From NCBI RefSeq assembly GCF_010668395.1, contig NZ_WUEY01000002.1:62001-126000 (forward strand): a stretch of DNA of 64,000 nucleotides, written 5' to 3'. The translations under genes and the position numbers were made by a program. The notes under the pieces are model-generated. The model saw only the letters and a program-made list of their open reading frames with translations, was not told where the DNA came from and did no database searches. Origin of the DNA: Martinezella lusitana (GTDB lineage Bacteria; Pseudomonadota; Alphaproteobacteria; Rhizobiales; Rhizobiaceae). Shown here one piece after another: positions 29,927-39,042 of this stretch (its first letter is position 1; each line of letters begins with the position of its first letter).

Positions 29927-30070
29927 GCATCTTGGCGGATCAGGCTCACCATCCATACGACGGAAAAATCCAGGCATGAGCACAACGCGCGACCGCGACC
30001 GAACAAGCCCGGAGACACATTCCGTTCCCCCGTTTCTCGATGCAGCACCACTAAGAAGGAGAGAACAAAT

Positions 30071-31321
30071 ATGACCGCAGTGGATGCCCCGACTTCGCTG
30101 ACCTACTTGCGCCCCGCCACCGCGACGGAAGAAGACCTCGTGGCGCGCTTCCAACCGGTCTTCGACCGTATCGCCGAGGGCAATGTCGAGCGTGAACGCA
30201 ATCGCACTTTTCCTTTGGAGCAGGTGCAGTGGCTCAAGGATGCCGATTTCGCTCTGGTGCGCGTACCTGAGGAGTTTGGCGGATGGGGCGCCTCGCTTGA
30301 ACAGACATATTACCTCCTGGCTTTGCTGGCGGAGGCAGACGCGAATGTCGCCCACGTATGGCGCAATCACCTGGCCTTCATCGAAGACCGTCTCAACGCG
30401 CGGCCGTCGCCGACCAACGACCGCTGGTTCCAGCGCTTCCGTGGCCGCGAATTCGTTGGCGGCGGCTGGACGGAAGCCAATAACGGCACCTACGCGACCA
30501 TAAAGACGACCGTGACCCGCGAAGGCGATCATTACAAGGTCACCGGCGCGAAGTTCTATGCCACCGGCAGTCTCTATGCCGACTGGCTCGACGTGATCGG
30601 CAAGGGCGAAGACGGTTCCCTCATCACCACCCTAGTCAGCCGTCACCAGCCGGGCGTCGTGCTTACTGACGATTGGCCGGGTTTTGGCCAGCGCACCACG
30701 GCAAGCGGCAGCGCCACCTACCGGGACGCCGTTGCGCATGAGGGCGACGTCTTCCCGGCGAGCGAGCGCGTCGTCTACCAGGGGCACTTCTATCAAACGG
30801 CGCTGCTGGCCGTGCTCACGGGTATTACGCGTGCGATCCTGCGCGACGGTATTGCGGCGCTCAAGTCGCGCGGGCGCAACTACCCGCAAGGTCTCGATCC
30901 GGTACCGGCGCTTGACCCGCAGCTGCTGCAAGTGATCGGCGAGGTATCGGTTCGGGTTTTCTCCACGGAGGCAGCGCTACGCCGTGCCGCGAATTCGCTC
31001 GACCGCATCGCCGCCGCCCATGCCGCCGGCGATGTTGCCTTGCGCGACGAGCGGGCGACAGCTGGAGAAGTGGCTGTATCGCAGGCGCAACTCGCGATCA
31101 TCGACGGCGTCCTCTTTGCCGCCACGCACATCTTCGGCGCTCTCGGGGCGTCCGCAACCTCCGAGGAAACCGCTCTCGACCGCCACTGGCGCAATGCGCG
31201 CACCCTCGCATCCCATAATCCGGTCGCCTACAAGGCGCGCATCCTCGGCGACTACTTCGTCAACGACAAATCGCCCGTGTCGAGCATCGCCCGGCTCGGT
31301 CGCGGTGGCCAAGGCAACTAG
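30071..31321 (+). CDS. SfnB-like acyl-CoA dehydrogenase-fold flavoprotein (sulfur acquisition type)
   Basis: 416 residues with the acyl-CoA dehydrogenase fold: an N-terminal helical domain (VPEEFGGWGASLEQTYYLLALLAEADANVAHV-like segment starting near 70), a beta domain (GGGWTEANNGT and KVTGAKFYATGSLYADWL near 140-180) and a C-terminal four-helix domain. This is the SfnB/DszC branch of flavin-dependent oxidoreductases rather than a true fatty acid enzyme; relatives act in sulfur acquisition from sulfones, sulfonates or thiophenes. AAGGAG precedes the ATG. It follows a complete peptide-type ABC transporter by 144 bases and leads into two luciferase-like genes. Substrate unknown. Confidence 0.8.
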   Translation: MTAVDAPTSLTYLRPATATEEDLVARFQPVFDRIAEGNVERERNRTFPLEQVQWLKDADFALVRVPEEFGGWGASLEQTYYLLALLAEADANVAHVWRNHLAFIEDRLNARPSPTNDRWFQRFRGREFVGGGWTEANNGTYATIKTTVTREGDHYKVTGAKFYATGSLYADWLDVIGKGEDGSLITTLVSRHQPGVVLTDDWPGFGQRTTASGSATYRDAVAHEGDVFPASERVVYQGHFYQTALLAVLTGITRAILRDGIAALKSRGRNYPQGLDPVPALDPQLLQVIGEVSVRVFSTEAALRRAANSLDRIAAAHAAGDVALRDERATAGEVAVSQAQLAIIDGVLFAATHIFGALGASATSEETALDRHWRNARTLASHNPVAYKARILGDYFVNDKSPVSSIARLGRGGQGN

Positions 31322-31332
31322 GGAGACGCAGG

Positions 31333-32256
31333 ATGACCAAACCCTACCTTGCGCTTGGCTTGGCCGGGCCGCATTTGATAGAGCTTACCGCAAGCCGCGC
31401 TCTGCTGTCGCGATGGGATAGATTGCCGGTCGCGTTCAGCGTGCTGGGAATCGACCGTGTCGATGGCAGCGCGCCGGCGCCGGTCACGCTGACCAGCAGT
31501 GCCGCCGGCGCCACTTTGGCCGGTGCCACCAACTACGGTCGTTTCCTCATCACTGCGACGCCGCAGCGCGACCACCCGTACAACGTCGCGCGCCGCGTCG
31601 CCTCGCTTGCCCACCTTTCGCATGGTCGCAGCGGCCTTCTGATCGGCGTGCGCGACGCCTATGCCCCCGAAGGTCCGAAGGAAGCACCGGCCTGGGGTGG
31701 AGCAGGGCTCGGCGGTGGGGCGCCGCTCACCGCTCAGACGGCCTATGACGCCGCCCTTGCGGTGCGCGCGCTCGAGCAGAGCTGGCCGCACGACTCGATC
31801 ATCGGCAATCGTGAGACCGGCATCCTGGTGGAGTCGAATCGTATCGTGCATGTCGATATCAACAACAGCTTCTCCATCGCGGGGCCATTGAACGCACCCG
31901 AGCCATCCACAGGCGCGTCGGTGATCGCGTGGTATGCCGCAACGGCTGCGGATATCCCGCCGGCAAGCGCCAACGACCCGATCGAGCTTGTCCTGGGCGC
32001 TTCAGGCTCTGTGCCGATCGTGGCTCTGGGGCAGGAGCCGCCGCCACATGCTGTTGCGGGTGTCGTGCTGCGCGCGGGCCTCGAGCAGTCGGTGGGTGAT
32101 CTCCTCGACACCGCCGAGCGGTGGCTTGCCGTTGGTTTTGCTCCCATCGCGCCAGGCGGATCTCTGCGCACCGCGTTAAACCTGACGGCGCCAGCGCCGC
32201 TGCCGTCCACGGCGCGCGCGGCTTTCCCTCTGCCGCAACCGCATGTCTCTCTTTAG
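31333..32256 (+). CDS. Divergent luciferase-like (LLM) flavin-dependent protein
   Basis: 307 residues of weakly conserved LLM type. Segments that fit a reduced luciferase barrel are LTASRALLSRWDRLPVAFSVLGIDR near the start, YNVARRVASLAHLSHGRSGLLIGVRD near 80-105 and YDAALAVRALEQSWPHDSII near 140. The canonical flavin and substrate residues of SsuD or NtaA are not obvious, and the second half is proline- and alanine-rich. It lies 11 bases after the SfnB-like gene and 21 bases before the NtaA-like gene, so it probably works with them, perhaps as a non-catalytic or reductase-coupling partner. Function not established. Confidence 0.6.
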   Translation: MTKPYLALGLAGPHLIELTASRALLSRWDRLPVAFSVLGIDRVDGSAPAPVTLTSSAAGATLAGATNYGRFLITATPQRDHPYNVARRVASLAHLSHGRSGLLIGVRDAYAPEGPKEAPAWGGAGLGGGAPLTAQTAYDAALAVRALEQSWPHDSIIGNRETGILVESNRIVHVDINNSFSIAGPLNAPEPSTGASVIAWYAATAADIPPASANDPIELVLGASGSVPIVALGQEPPPHAVAGVVLRAGLEQSVGDLLDTAERWLAVGFAPIAPGGSLRTALNLTAPAPLPSTARAAFPLPQPHVSL

Positions 32257-32277
32257 AGAGCAACGGAGATATCACTC

Positions 32278-33567
32278 ATGACAAACAAGCGATCTGGTCA
32301 CGTCCTCCTCGGGATCAACGCATTGGTGCTAGGTTATCTGCCGGCGGCATGGAAGACGCCGCTGTTGAAGAAGGATTCCTTCATCGACCCGGATTATTGG
32401 ACGAACCTTGGCAAGACGGCGGAACGCGGCACCCTTGACGCCATCTTCCTGGCTGATGGCCCGCTGCTGGGCGACCCAGCCTATGACGCCAATCCGATCC
32501 GCCTTGAGCCGACGGTGAACTGGGGTCATGTGGCCGCGGCAACCTCGCGCGTGGGCCTTGTCGCCACCGCCTCGTCCACCTTCAACGACCCTTTCGAACT
32601 CGCCGAGCGCTTCCTCTCATGGGACCAACAAACGGGTGGTCGCGCGGCGTGGAATGTCGTCACCACACGCGGCGTGCCTGCCGCGCGCAATTTCGGCATG
32701 CCCGATATCCCCTTTCGTGACGATCGCTACGAGCGTGCAAGCGAGTTCGTCGATGTCGTGCGGGCATTGTGGGAATCCGCGGCCACGGGTCGGGATGTGC
32801 ATCACCATGGCGAATTCTTCGATGTCGACGGCCGTTTGCGGGTGCCGCCGTCGAAGCAAGGCCACCCGGTCATCTTCCAGGCGGGTGGTTCGCCGCAGGG
32901 TCGCGCCCTGGCGGGACGCGCGGCTGAAGGTGTCTTCGCGGCCGAACTTACCAAAAATCAAGCCATCGAGCATTACCGTTTGGTCAAAGGTCTCGCGCGG
33001 AGCAATGGCCGTTCACCCGACGATATCAAGATCCTCCCCGGCTTGTTGCTGAGCTTGGGCAGCAGCGAGGAAGAGGCGCGTCGCCGCAGCGATGAGATGC
33101 ATGACGCAGGCCCGCCATCATATTCCATCGCCTGGCTGTCACAGGCGATCGGCTACGACGCCTCGAAACTCGAACTGGATGAGCCGTTTCCCGAGGATGT
33201 CCTCGGCCCGATCAAGGACACCCAGACCTTCCTCGGCAGTATCGGCTTTCGCGAATCGATCATCACGCAGATCCGCAAGACCAACCCCACCGTGCGCGAG
33301 TATCTGAAGCAGACGCGGTATACCGGGTCGGGTCATGCCGGATTCGTCGGCACGCCCGAGCAACTCGCCGACCACATCGAAGATTGGTTCCACGCCGGAG
33401 CCATCGACGGCTTCAACCTGCAGCCGGATCGCCTGATCGACGGTCTTGCCGTGATTGTCGACGAACTCGTGCCGATTCTGCGCAGGCGCGGCCTGTACCG
33501 CCACGAATACGAGACCGAGACGCTGCGCGAACATTTTCAGGCAGCGTCGCCAACGCCTCCCTTCTAA
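32278..33567 (+). CDS. NtaA/SnaA/DszA-type FMNH2-dependent monooxygenase
   Basis: 429-residue LLM monooxygenase of the subfamily containing nitrilotriacetate, pristinamycin IIA, dibenzothiophene-sulfone and dimethylsulfide monooxygenases. Landmarks are YWTNLGKTAERGTLDAIFLAD near 40-60, TSRVGLVATASSTFNDPFELAERF near 85-110, SGGRAAWNVVTT-like (here TGGRAAWNVVTT), FQAGGSPQGRALAGRAAEGVFA near 200 and the C-terminal DGFNLQPDRLIDGLAVIVDELVPILRRRGL. It needs reduced flavin from a separate reductase, none of which is visible here. Beside an SfnB-like protein it most likely attacks a C-S bond of an imported organosulfur compound. Confidence 0.85.
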   Translation: MTNKRSGHVLLGINALVLGYLPAAWKTPLLKKDSFIDPDYWTNLGKTAERGTLDAIFLADGPLLGDPAYDANPIRLEPTVNWGHVAAATSRVGLVATASSTFNDPFELAERFLSWDQQTGGRAAWNVVTTRGVPAARNFGMPDIPFRDDRYERASEFVDVVRALWESAATGRDVHHHGEFFDVDGRLRVPPSKQGHPVIFQAGGSPQGRALAGRAAEGVFAAELTKNQAIEHYRLVKGLARSNGRSPDDIKILPGLLLSLGSSEEEARRRSDEMHDAGPPSYSIAWLSQAIGYDASKLELDEPFPEDVLGPIKDTQTFLGSIGFRESIITQIRKTNPTVREYLKQTRYTGSGHAGFVGTPEQLADHIEDWFHAGAIDGFNLQPDRLIDGLAVIVDELVPILRRRGLYRHEYETETLREHFQAASPTPPF

Positions 33568-33753
33568 GGCCTGTCGCAGCCGGCCGGTTTTGGAATTCGA
33601 TGTTTATCTAACTTGCGGTTCGTTTTGCCCATGCAGCAGGAAGCCTTATGGGTCAGGTGTAGCCGATCGAATGATGGGAGAAATGACGGCAACCGGCATG
33701 CTGCCGTTCATTTCCGGGAGGCGAGGGGATTTGCACGACTCGTGCAGCCGTCG

Positions 33754-34815
33754 TCACCGTGCCCGCAGCCGCGCCTCCAGCCACAGGCTGTATCGCGAGG
33801 CGGCGAAGCTGATTGCGAAATAGATGCAGGCGGCAAAGATAAACGTCTCCGTATAGAAGCCGAGCCAGTTCGGGTCTGTTGCCGCGGTCTTAGCCGCGTT
33901 CAGAAGGTCGGTGATGCCGATGACGGCAAGCAGTGAGGTGTTGAGCAAGATGCCGATCGACAGATTGACGATGGCCGGAATGACTGTCCTCAGCGCCTGG
34001 GGCAGCACGATCAACCGTGCTGTCCGCCAATAGCCCAGACCGAGGGAATAGGCTGCTTCCGTTTGACCAGCCGGGATCGATTGCAGACCCGCGCGAATGA
34101 CTTCGGCCAGATAAGCGGAAACGAAGAAGGTGATGCCGACTTGCGCGCGCAGCAGTTTGTCCAGCAGCGCGTCTGCCGGCAATGCCATCGGAACGATAAG
34201 CATTGCGACATAAAGCACGGCGATCAGCGGGACGCCGCGCAGGCATTCGATGAAGATCACGGCAAGGCTTCGCAGGATGCCCATTTTGGATCGACGTGCG
34301 AGAGCCAGCAGCAAGGCGAGGGGAAAGGCAGTGGCGAGGCCGATCAGCGAGACCAGGATCGTTATCGGCAATCCGCCCCATTGGTTGGTCGGAACTTCCG
34401 GCGGCAGGAGAGTGCCGGCCATCAGCAGCCAGCAGACAGGCACGGCGACAAGCCAGAGAATAAGAAGTCGCTTGCTCCAGAATTGCGGTTTTGCAGATAG
34501 GAAGAGCAGAGCCGCGATCCCGAGAATGACGAGAGTAGGGCGCCATTGCAGGGCGGGCGGATAGAAGCCGAAGATGATGAAGCGGAATTTCGCGCCGATA
34601 AAAGCCCAACAGGCTCCGGCGCCATCGACGTTGCAGTTCTGTGCCGGCCCGGCCCAGACGGCGTCGTCAATAGCCCAGCGCCACAGGGGCATGAGAAACC
34701 AAATGGCGACGGCAAGGCAAGCGAGAGTTATGAAGCCATTCAGCTTGCTGTCGAAAAGTCCTGCTGTCAGGGGTCGCCGGGCGCGCTTGGGAAGTGTGAT
34801 TTGCAATTCGCTCAT
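33754..34815 (-). CDS. Aap-type general amino acid ABC transporter permease (AapM-like)
   Basis: 353 residues, about eight membrane helices, resembling rhizobial AapM: an N-terminal region with a periplasmic loop rich in W and C (NCDVDGAGACWAFIGAKF-like, reading NCNVDGAGACWAFIG), then a PAAT permease core with the EAA loop GQTEAAYSLGLGYWRTARLIVLPQ near residues 255-280. The start overlaps the AapQ-like stop (ATGA). The operon binding protein-AapQ-AapM stops here: no AapP ATPase follows, and the next gene is convergent. It must borrow an ATPase or be non-functional. Confidence 0.85.
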   Translation of the reverse strand: MSELQITLPKRARRPLTAGLFDSKLNGFITLACLAVAIWFLMPLWRWAIDDAVWAGPAQNCNVDGAGACWAFIGAKFRFIIFGFYPPALQWRPTLVILGIAALLFLSAKPQFWSKRLLILWLVAVPVCWLLMAGTLLPPEVPTNQWGGLPITILVSLIGLATAFPLALLLALARRSKMGILRSLAVIFIECLRGVPLIAVLYVAMLIVPMALPADALLDKLLRAQVGITFFVSAYLAEVIRAGLQSIPAGQTEAAYSLGLGYWRTARLIVLPQALRTVIPAIVNLSIGILLNTSLLAVIGITDLLNAAKTAATDPNWLGFYTETFIFAACIYFAISFAASRYSLWLEARLRAR

Positions 34816-36014
34816 CGCTGCCGCGCATCCTTGAGCATTATATTTCGATTATAGAGGTTCATCAGAATGGAGACGACCAGATTGATCGACAGATACGCGA
34901 TCGCGATAATCGCGAGCGCCTCCAGCGTTTGGCCGGTCGTATTGGCGGTTGTATTGGCGACATTCACAAGATCGGGAAAGCCGATAGCCACGGCGAGGCT
35001 CGAGTTCTTCGTCAGGTCGAGATAGCTCGATGTCATCAGTGGCGTGATGACGCGGAGCGCCTGTGGCAGAACGACAAGCCGCATGATATGGCCGGGCCGC
35101 AGCCCCAGCGCGCGGGCGGCCTCCCATTGGCCGCTGCCAACCGATTGGATGCCGCTTCTGACTATTTCGGCGATGGTGGCGGCGGCGTTGAAGACGAGCC
35201 CGGTCAGAAGTCCGGTAAATTCCGGCGTCAGCGACAGGCCGCCGCTGATGTTGAAACCGCCTCTTACAGGTATTTCGGCTGATATGTGAACACCCGCCGC
35301 CCAGCAGACCGTTATAAAAACCGCAGCGGCGATGATAGCGATACGGCTTGCGTAAAAACGCCGGCCGAACAACAGGCGTCGCAAGACGAAGATTGTGACG
35401 CAGGCGGCAGCGCCGGCGAAGGGCAACCAGATCAATATGGAAGGCCCATCGACAATCAGCTTCGGGACGAAGACGCCGCGATTGGTGAGGAAGAAGCTGC
35501 CGGAAACGTCGATCGCTCGGCGCGGCGGCGGGAGGCTATGGAAAATCGCACTCCACAGAAGGAGCTGGAGCAGAAGCGGCGTGTTGCGGAATATCTCGAC
35601 ATAGCCGCGAACGAAGGACGAAAGCACACGGTTTCCGGAAAGACGGGCGATCCCGAGGATCACGCCGAAGACGGTCGCGAGCAGGCATCCGAAGAAGGCG
35701 ACATTGATCGTGTTGAACAGCCCGACCAGGAGCGCCCGGCCATAGGTGTCCGAAGACGAATAAGCAATCAGGCTCTCGCCGATCTCGAAGTTGGCTCGCT
35801 GAGAAAGGAAGGCAAAGCCTGGCTTCAGGCCGAGCCTGTGCATCGTCTCGATGACATTGTCGCCGAGATAGCAGAAAAGCGCGATGATGAGGAGTAGCAC
35901 TGCCACTTGGGTCAGCGGCGAAGGACCGAGCCATTGACGGATTCGATCCGGGAAACCGGGCTTCGCGAAGCCCGGTTCGGAACTGTTCCGTGATGCGATA
36001 TGCAACAACGGCAT
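34812..36014 (-). CDS. Aap-type general amino acid ABC transporter permease (AapQ-like)
   Basis: 400 residues, about eight membrane helices. The long insertion between helices of the core, including a large periplasmic stretch (residues about 160-265), is typical of AapQ and absent from ordinary PAAT permeases. The EAA loop reads GQWEAARALGLRPGHIMRLVVLPQ near 300-325. It starts 4 bases after the binding-protein stop and overlaps the AapM-like start. Confidence 0.88.
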   Translation of the reverse strand: MPLLHIASRNSSEPGFAKPGFPDRIRQWLGPSPLTQVAVLLLIIALFCYLGDNVIETMHRLGLKPGFAFLSQRANFEIGESLIAYSSSDTYGRALLVGLFNTINVAFFGCLLATVFGVILGIARLSGNRVLSSFVRGYVEIFRNTPLLLQLLLWSAIFHSLPPPRRAIDVSGSFFLTNRGVFVPKLIVDGPSILIWLPFAGAAACVTIFVLRRLLFGRRFYASRIAIIAAAVFITVCWAAGVHISAEIPVRGGFNISGGLSLTPEFTGLLTGLVFNAAATIAEIVRSGIQSVGSGQWEAARALGLRPGHIMRLVVLPQALRVITPLMTSSYLDLTKNSSLAVAIGFPDLVNVANTTANTTGQTLEALAIIAIAYLSINLVVSILMNLYNRNIMLKDARQR

Positions 36015-36018
36015 GAGA

Positions 36019-37059
36019 TCAACGGAAGGGCGGAGAGTAGATGAGGCCGCCCTTGGTCCAGAGCTGGTTCAAGCCGCGATCGAAATTGAGCGGCGTACCC
36101 TTGCCGACATTGCGCTCGAAGATTTCCCCGTAGTTGCCGACAGCCTTGATGATGTTGTAGGCAAATTTCGGATCGAGGCCAATCGCCTCGCCGAGCGAAG
36201 GATCGACGCCGAGGAAGCGTTTGATCGCCGGATCGTCGCTGGTCAGGAAGGTATCGACGTTCTCTTTGGTAATCCCAAATTCTTCGGCCTGGATCGTGGC
36301 GTAAACCGTCCAGTTGACGATCTCCAGCCACTGGTCATCGCCGGCGCGGATGGCGGGTGCAAGAGGCTCCTTGGAAAGCCGTTCCGGCAAAAGGATGTAA
36401 TTGTCGGGCTTGGTGAGTTGGGTCCGCTTCGCGGCCAGATCGGTCGAATCCTGCGTCAAAGCATCGACGCGGCCGGTGTCGAGCGCCTTGGTAAACTCGC
36501 TCGTTTCCTCGATCGTGACGGGCGTGAACTTCTTGCCGGTCTTCCGGAAGAAATCGGCGATGTTGAGCTCACCCGTCGTGCCGCTTTGAACGCCGATCGT
36601 CGCCCCATCGAGATCTTCGCCCTTGGTGACACCAAGGTCCTTGCGAACGAGCAGCCCCTGGCCATCATAGAAGACGACAGGCCCAAAGTGGAAGCCGAGC
36701 TTGAAAGCACGGGTGATGGTTTCCGTCACCCCGGAAAGCAGAATGTCGAATTCGCCCGCCTGCAATGCGGGAAGACGCTGCTGCGGTGAGGAGTTGGTGA
36801 ATTCAACCTTGTCGGGATCGTTGAAGACCGTAACCGCCAGCGCCCGCCCGAAATCGACGAAGAAGCCCTGCCACCGGCCATTGCTGTCGGGTGTGAAGAA
36901 GCCTGGCGTCGTGCCCACGCCGACTTTGATAAGACCACGCTCCTTGATCTTGTCGAGGGTTTGCCCCGCTTCGGCTGCGAGAGGCGCAAGGGCCGTCGCA
37001 GCGAGTATCAGAGCGCCAATAGTGCTTTTAAAAGACTGAAGTATCGAAATGGGTCGCAT
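36019..37059 (-). CDS. Aap-type amino acid ABC transporter binding protein (AapJ-like)
   Basis: 346-residue family 3 binding protein with a Sec signal peptide ending near AEAGQ (residue about 30). Landmarks are IKERGLIKVGVGTTPGFFTPDSNGRWQGFFVDFGRALA, LDGATIGVQSGTTGELNIADFF and the C-terminal FNRGLNQLWTKGGLIYSPPFR-like end (here DRGLNQLWTKGGLIY), all AapJ-like. AGGAG sits before the ATG at 37059. The promoter region contains a TCTATA-N7-TAGATT motif shared with sulfur operons, so the ligand may be a sulfur amino acid such as cysteine, cystine or methionine; that is inference. Confidence 0.87.
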   Translation of the reverse strand: MRPISILQSFKSTIGALILAATALAPLAAEAGQTLDKIKERGLIKVGVGTTPGFFTPDSNGRWQGFFVDFGRALAVTVFNDPDKVEFTNSSPQQRLPALQAGEFDILLSGVTETITRAFKLGFHFGPVVFYDGQGLLVRKDLGVTKGEDLDGATIGVQSGTTGELNIADFFRKTGKKFTPVTIEETSEFTKALDTGRVDALTQDSTDLAAKRTQLTKPDNYILLPERLSKEPLAPAIRAGDDQWLEIVNWTVYATIQAEEFGITKENVDTFLTSDDPAIKRFLGVDPSLGEAIGLDPKFAYNIIKAVGNYGEIFERNVGKGTPLNFDRGLNQLWTKGGLIYSPPFR

Positions 37060-37146
37060 GAAATGCTCCTTTAATGTATCGCCCCCGCCGGCGGCATCAA
37101 ACTTGGGAGGATCAGCCACCGGCAAAACTAACTTAAATACTTATTG

Positions 37147-37165
37147 TCTATAGAATAGATAGATT
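37147..37165 (+). promoter_or_regulatory. TCTATA-N7-TAGATT motif, copy 2 (before the Aap-type operon)
   Basis: TCTATA (37147-37152), seven bases, TAGATT (37160-37165), 88 bases before the AapJ-like start and in the same orientation and context as copy 1; the two sites agree at 17 of 19 bases or better outside the middle and both continue into T/A-rich sequence ending in TGC. The rest of the 507-base gap (37060-37566) has several AT-rich stretches but no recognisable gene. Confidence 0.6.
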
Positions 37166-37566
37166 ATTGCGGATCGCCGGATGAAAATGAAACGATTTGC
37201 TCATTAATTCATCATTTCGTTTCAGGCGTTTGCGGTGGCCGAACTTTGCCTTGATACCGCAGGTTCAGATGAAAATTTCTCCGTGCGGTTTTGATCCGCC
37301 GGCTCGGTAGGCAAAAAGGAAGGTCACGAGTAAAATCGGACTTTAAAATTTGAACGCCGAAAAACTCCAGAGGGAATAGTCGACGCGGAGCTATCCGGGA
37401 GACGTGAACCCGCGTCGATCATCGACCGTTTGCAACCACCTACAGAGCGATTTCGAAAGTGACGTATTTGCATCTTAGGTTCGGGTAATCGGTGAAAAAT
37501 CCTACCAAGGGCGCATCAAATTGTGAAATCGGTGAGTGATTCTTGCTTTGGTTCCTGCAGGTCGCG

Positions 37567-38931
37567 TCAGGCTGCGTCGAGCGCTTGCGCTATGTCGGCG
37601 ATAATGTCGTCTGCATGCTCGATGCCGATCGACAGCCGCACATAGCCAGGCGTGACACCCGTCGCGAGTTGATCCTCTGCACTAAGCTGCGAATGCGTGG
37701 TTGTCGATGGATGGATCGCAAGGGAACGCGCGTCGCCGATATTGGCGACGTGGTAGAGTAGCTGAAGCGAATCGATGAAGCGACGCCCGGCATCCCGGCC
37801 ATCCTTGAGTTCGAAGCCGACAAGGGCGCCGTAAAAGCCCTCGCGCAGATACTTCCTGGCACGATCTGCAGCTGGCCCGGTTTGGAATTTCGGGAAGATG
37901 ACTTTCGATACCTTTGTATGGGTGGCCAGGAATTCCGCAACCTTGACGGCGTTCTCATTGTGCTGGCGCAGGCGTAGCGGCAGGGTTTCCAGTCCCTGGA
38001 TGAAGAGAAACGCATTCTGCGGGCTGATCGGTGCCCCGATGTCGCGCAGCAGCACGGCGCGAATCCTCAGGATATAAGGTTCGAAATCGATAAGCGCCGC
38101 CTTCTCGATCCAGCTCTTGTTCCGGTAGCTCGGATCGGGCTCGTGCAGCGTCGGCAGTCGGTCCGCCAGATCTTTCCACGGGAAATTGCCGCCATCGACG
38201 ATCGCTCCCCCGATGGCGGTGCCGTGGCCACCGATATATTTTGTGGTGGAGTACACGACCACAGCTGCGCCGTGCTCCAGTGGCCGTATAATCAATGGTG
38301 CGGTCGTATTGTCGACAATGAGCGGAATGCCAAAGCGTCGGCCGATGTCGGCGACTTCCGCGATCGGGAAGACATCAAGCTTCGGGTTGGGCAGCGATTC
38401 CGCGTAATAGGCGCGGGTCCTGTCATCCGTCGCCCGCGCGAAGACCTCAGGATCAGCGGCGTCCACGAAACGTGTCTCGATACCGAAGCTCTTCAGCGTC
38501 GCGGCAAACAGCGCCCAGGTACCGCCATAGAGGCCAGCTGCACTGACGATATTATCGCCGGCCCGCGCGAGGTTCAGCAGAGCGAATGCTGATGCCGCCT
38601 GGCCGGAGCCGAGCGCCAGCGCGGCAGCGCCGCCCTCAAGCTCCGCCAGCCGCTGTTCGAAGGCGTCCTGAGTCGGATTGGACACGCGCGTATAGAGATG
38701 TCCGGCTGCCTCGAGCGCAAAGAGCTTGTCTGCGCCTTCCGTGCCGGGCAGCTGGAACGATGTCGTCTGGTAGATCGGAACGGCGATGGCGCCAGTCGCC
38801 GGGTCGAAGCGGAAATTGCCGCCATGGAGTGCGATCGTTTCGGGATGCCGACGTAGACTGCGCGGACCGGGCGCTCCGACAGGAGATGCCGAGGCCTCGG
38901 GCGTCGGGGCAGGCGGATTGTGGATCGTCAT
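37567..38931 (-). CDS. O-acetylhomoserine/O-succinylhomoserine sulfhydrylase-like enzyme (MetY family)
   Basis: 454-residue PLP enzyme of the Cys/Met metabolism family. The PLP lysine lies in YSTTKYIGGHGT near residue 235, the phosphate-binding GSGQAASAFALLNL near 108 and the family YTRVSNPTQDAFEQRLAELEGG near 80; this length and the NKSWIEKA insertion fit MetY rather than MetB/MetC. It would fix sulfide, or a methanethiol-like thiol, into homocysteine or methionine, giving the island a route from released inorganic sulfur to amino acids. The ATG at 38931 is chosen because the N-terminal extension upstream lacks a good ribosome site. Confidence 0.88.
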   Translation of the reverse strand: MTIHNPPAPTPEASASPVGAPGPRSLRRHPETIALHGGNFRFDPATGAIAVPIYQTTSFQLPGTEGADKLFALEAAGHLYTRVSNPTQDAFEQRLAELEGGAAALALGSGQAASAFALLNLARAGDNIVSAAGLYGGTWALFAATLKSFGIETRFVDAADPEVFARATDDRTRAYYAESLPNPKLDVFPIAEVADIGRRFGIPLIVDNTTAPLIIRPLEHGAAVVVYSTTKYIGGHGTAIGGAIVDGGNFPWKDLADRLPTLHEPDPSYRNKSWIEKAALIDFEPYILRIRAVLLRDIGAPISPQNAFLFIQGLETLPLRLRQHNENAVKVAEFLATHTKVSKVIFPKFQTGPAADRARKYLREGFYGALVGFELKDGRDAGRRFIDSLQLLYHVANIGDARSLAIHPSTTTHSQLSAEDQLATGVTPGYVRLSIGIEHADDIIADIAQALDAA

Positions 38932-39042
38932 GCATGTCGCCTTTCTCTCTTTTACTGATGTCGCTAGACAAGGAAATCCGGCGGGCCGGATGCAAAGGAC
39001 GCGGCCGCCTGATACATCGAGTTCATCGTGATCCACGCGCGG

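Noticed and set aside
30071..31321. Reading the SfnB-like protein as a fatty acyl-CoA dehydrogenase
   Set aside because: The sequence and the neighbouring LLM monooxygenases fit the SfnB/DszC branch better, and no other beta-oxidation gene is nearby.
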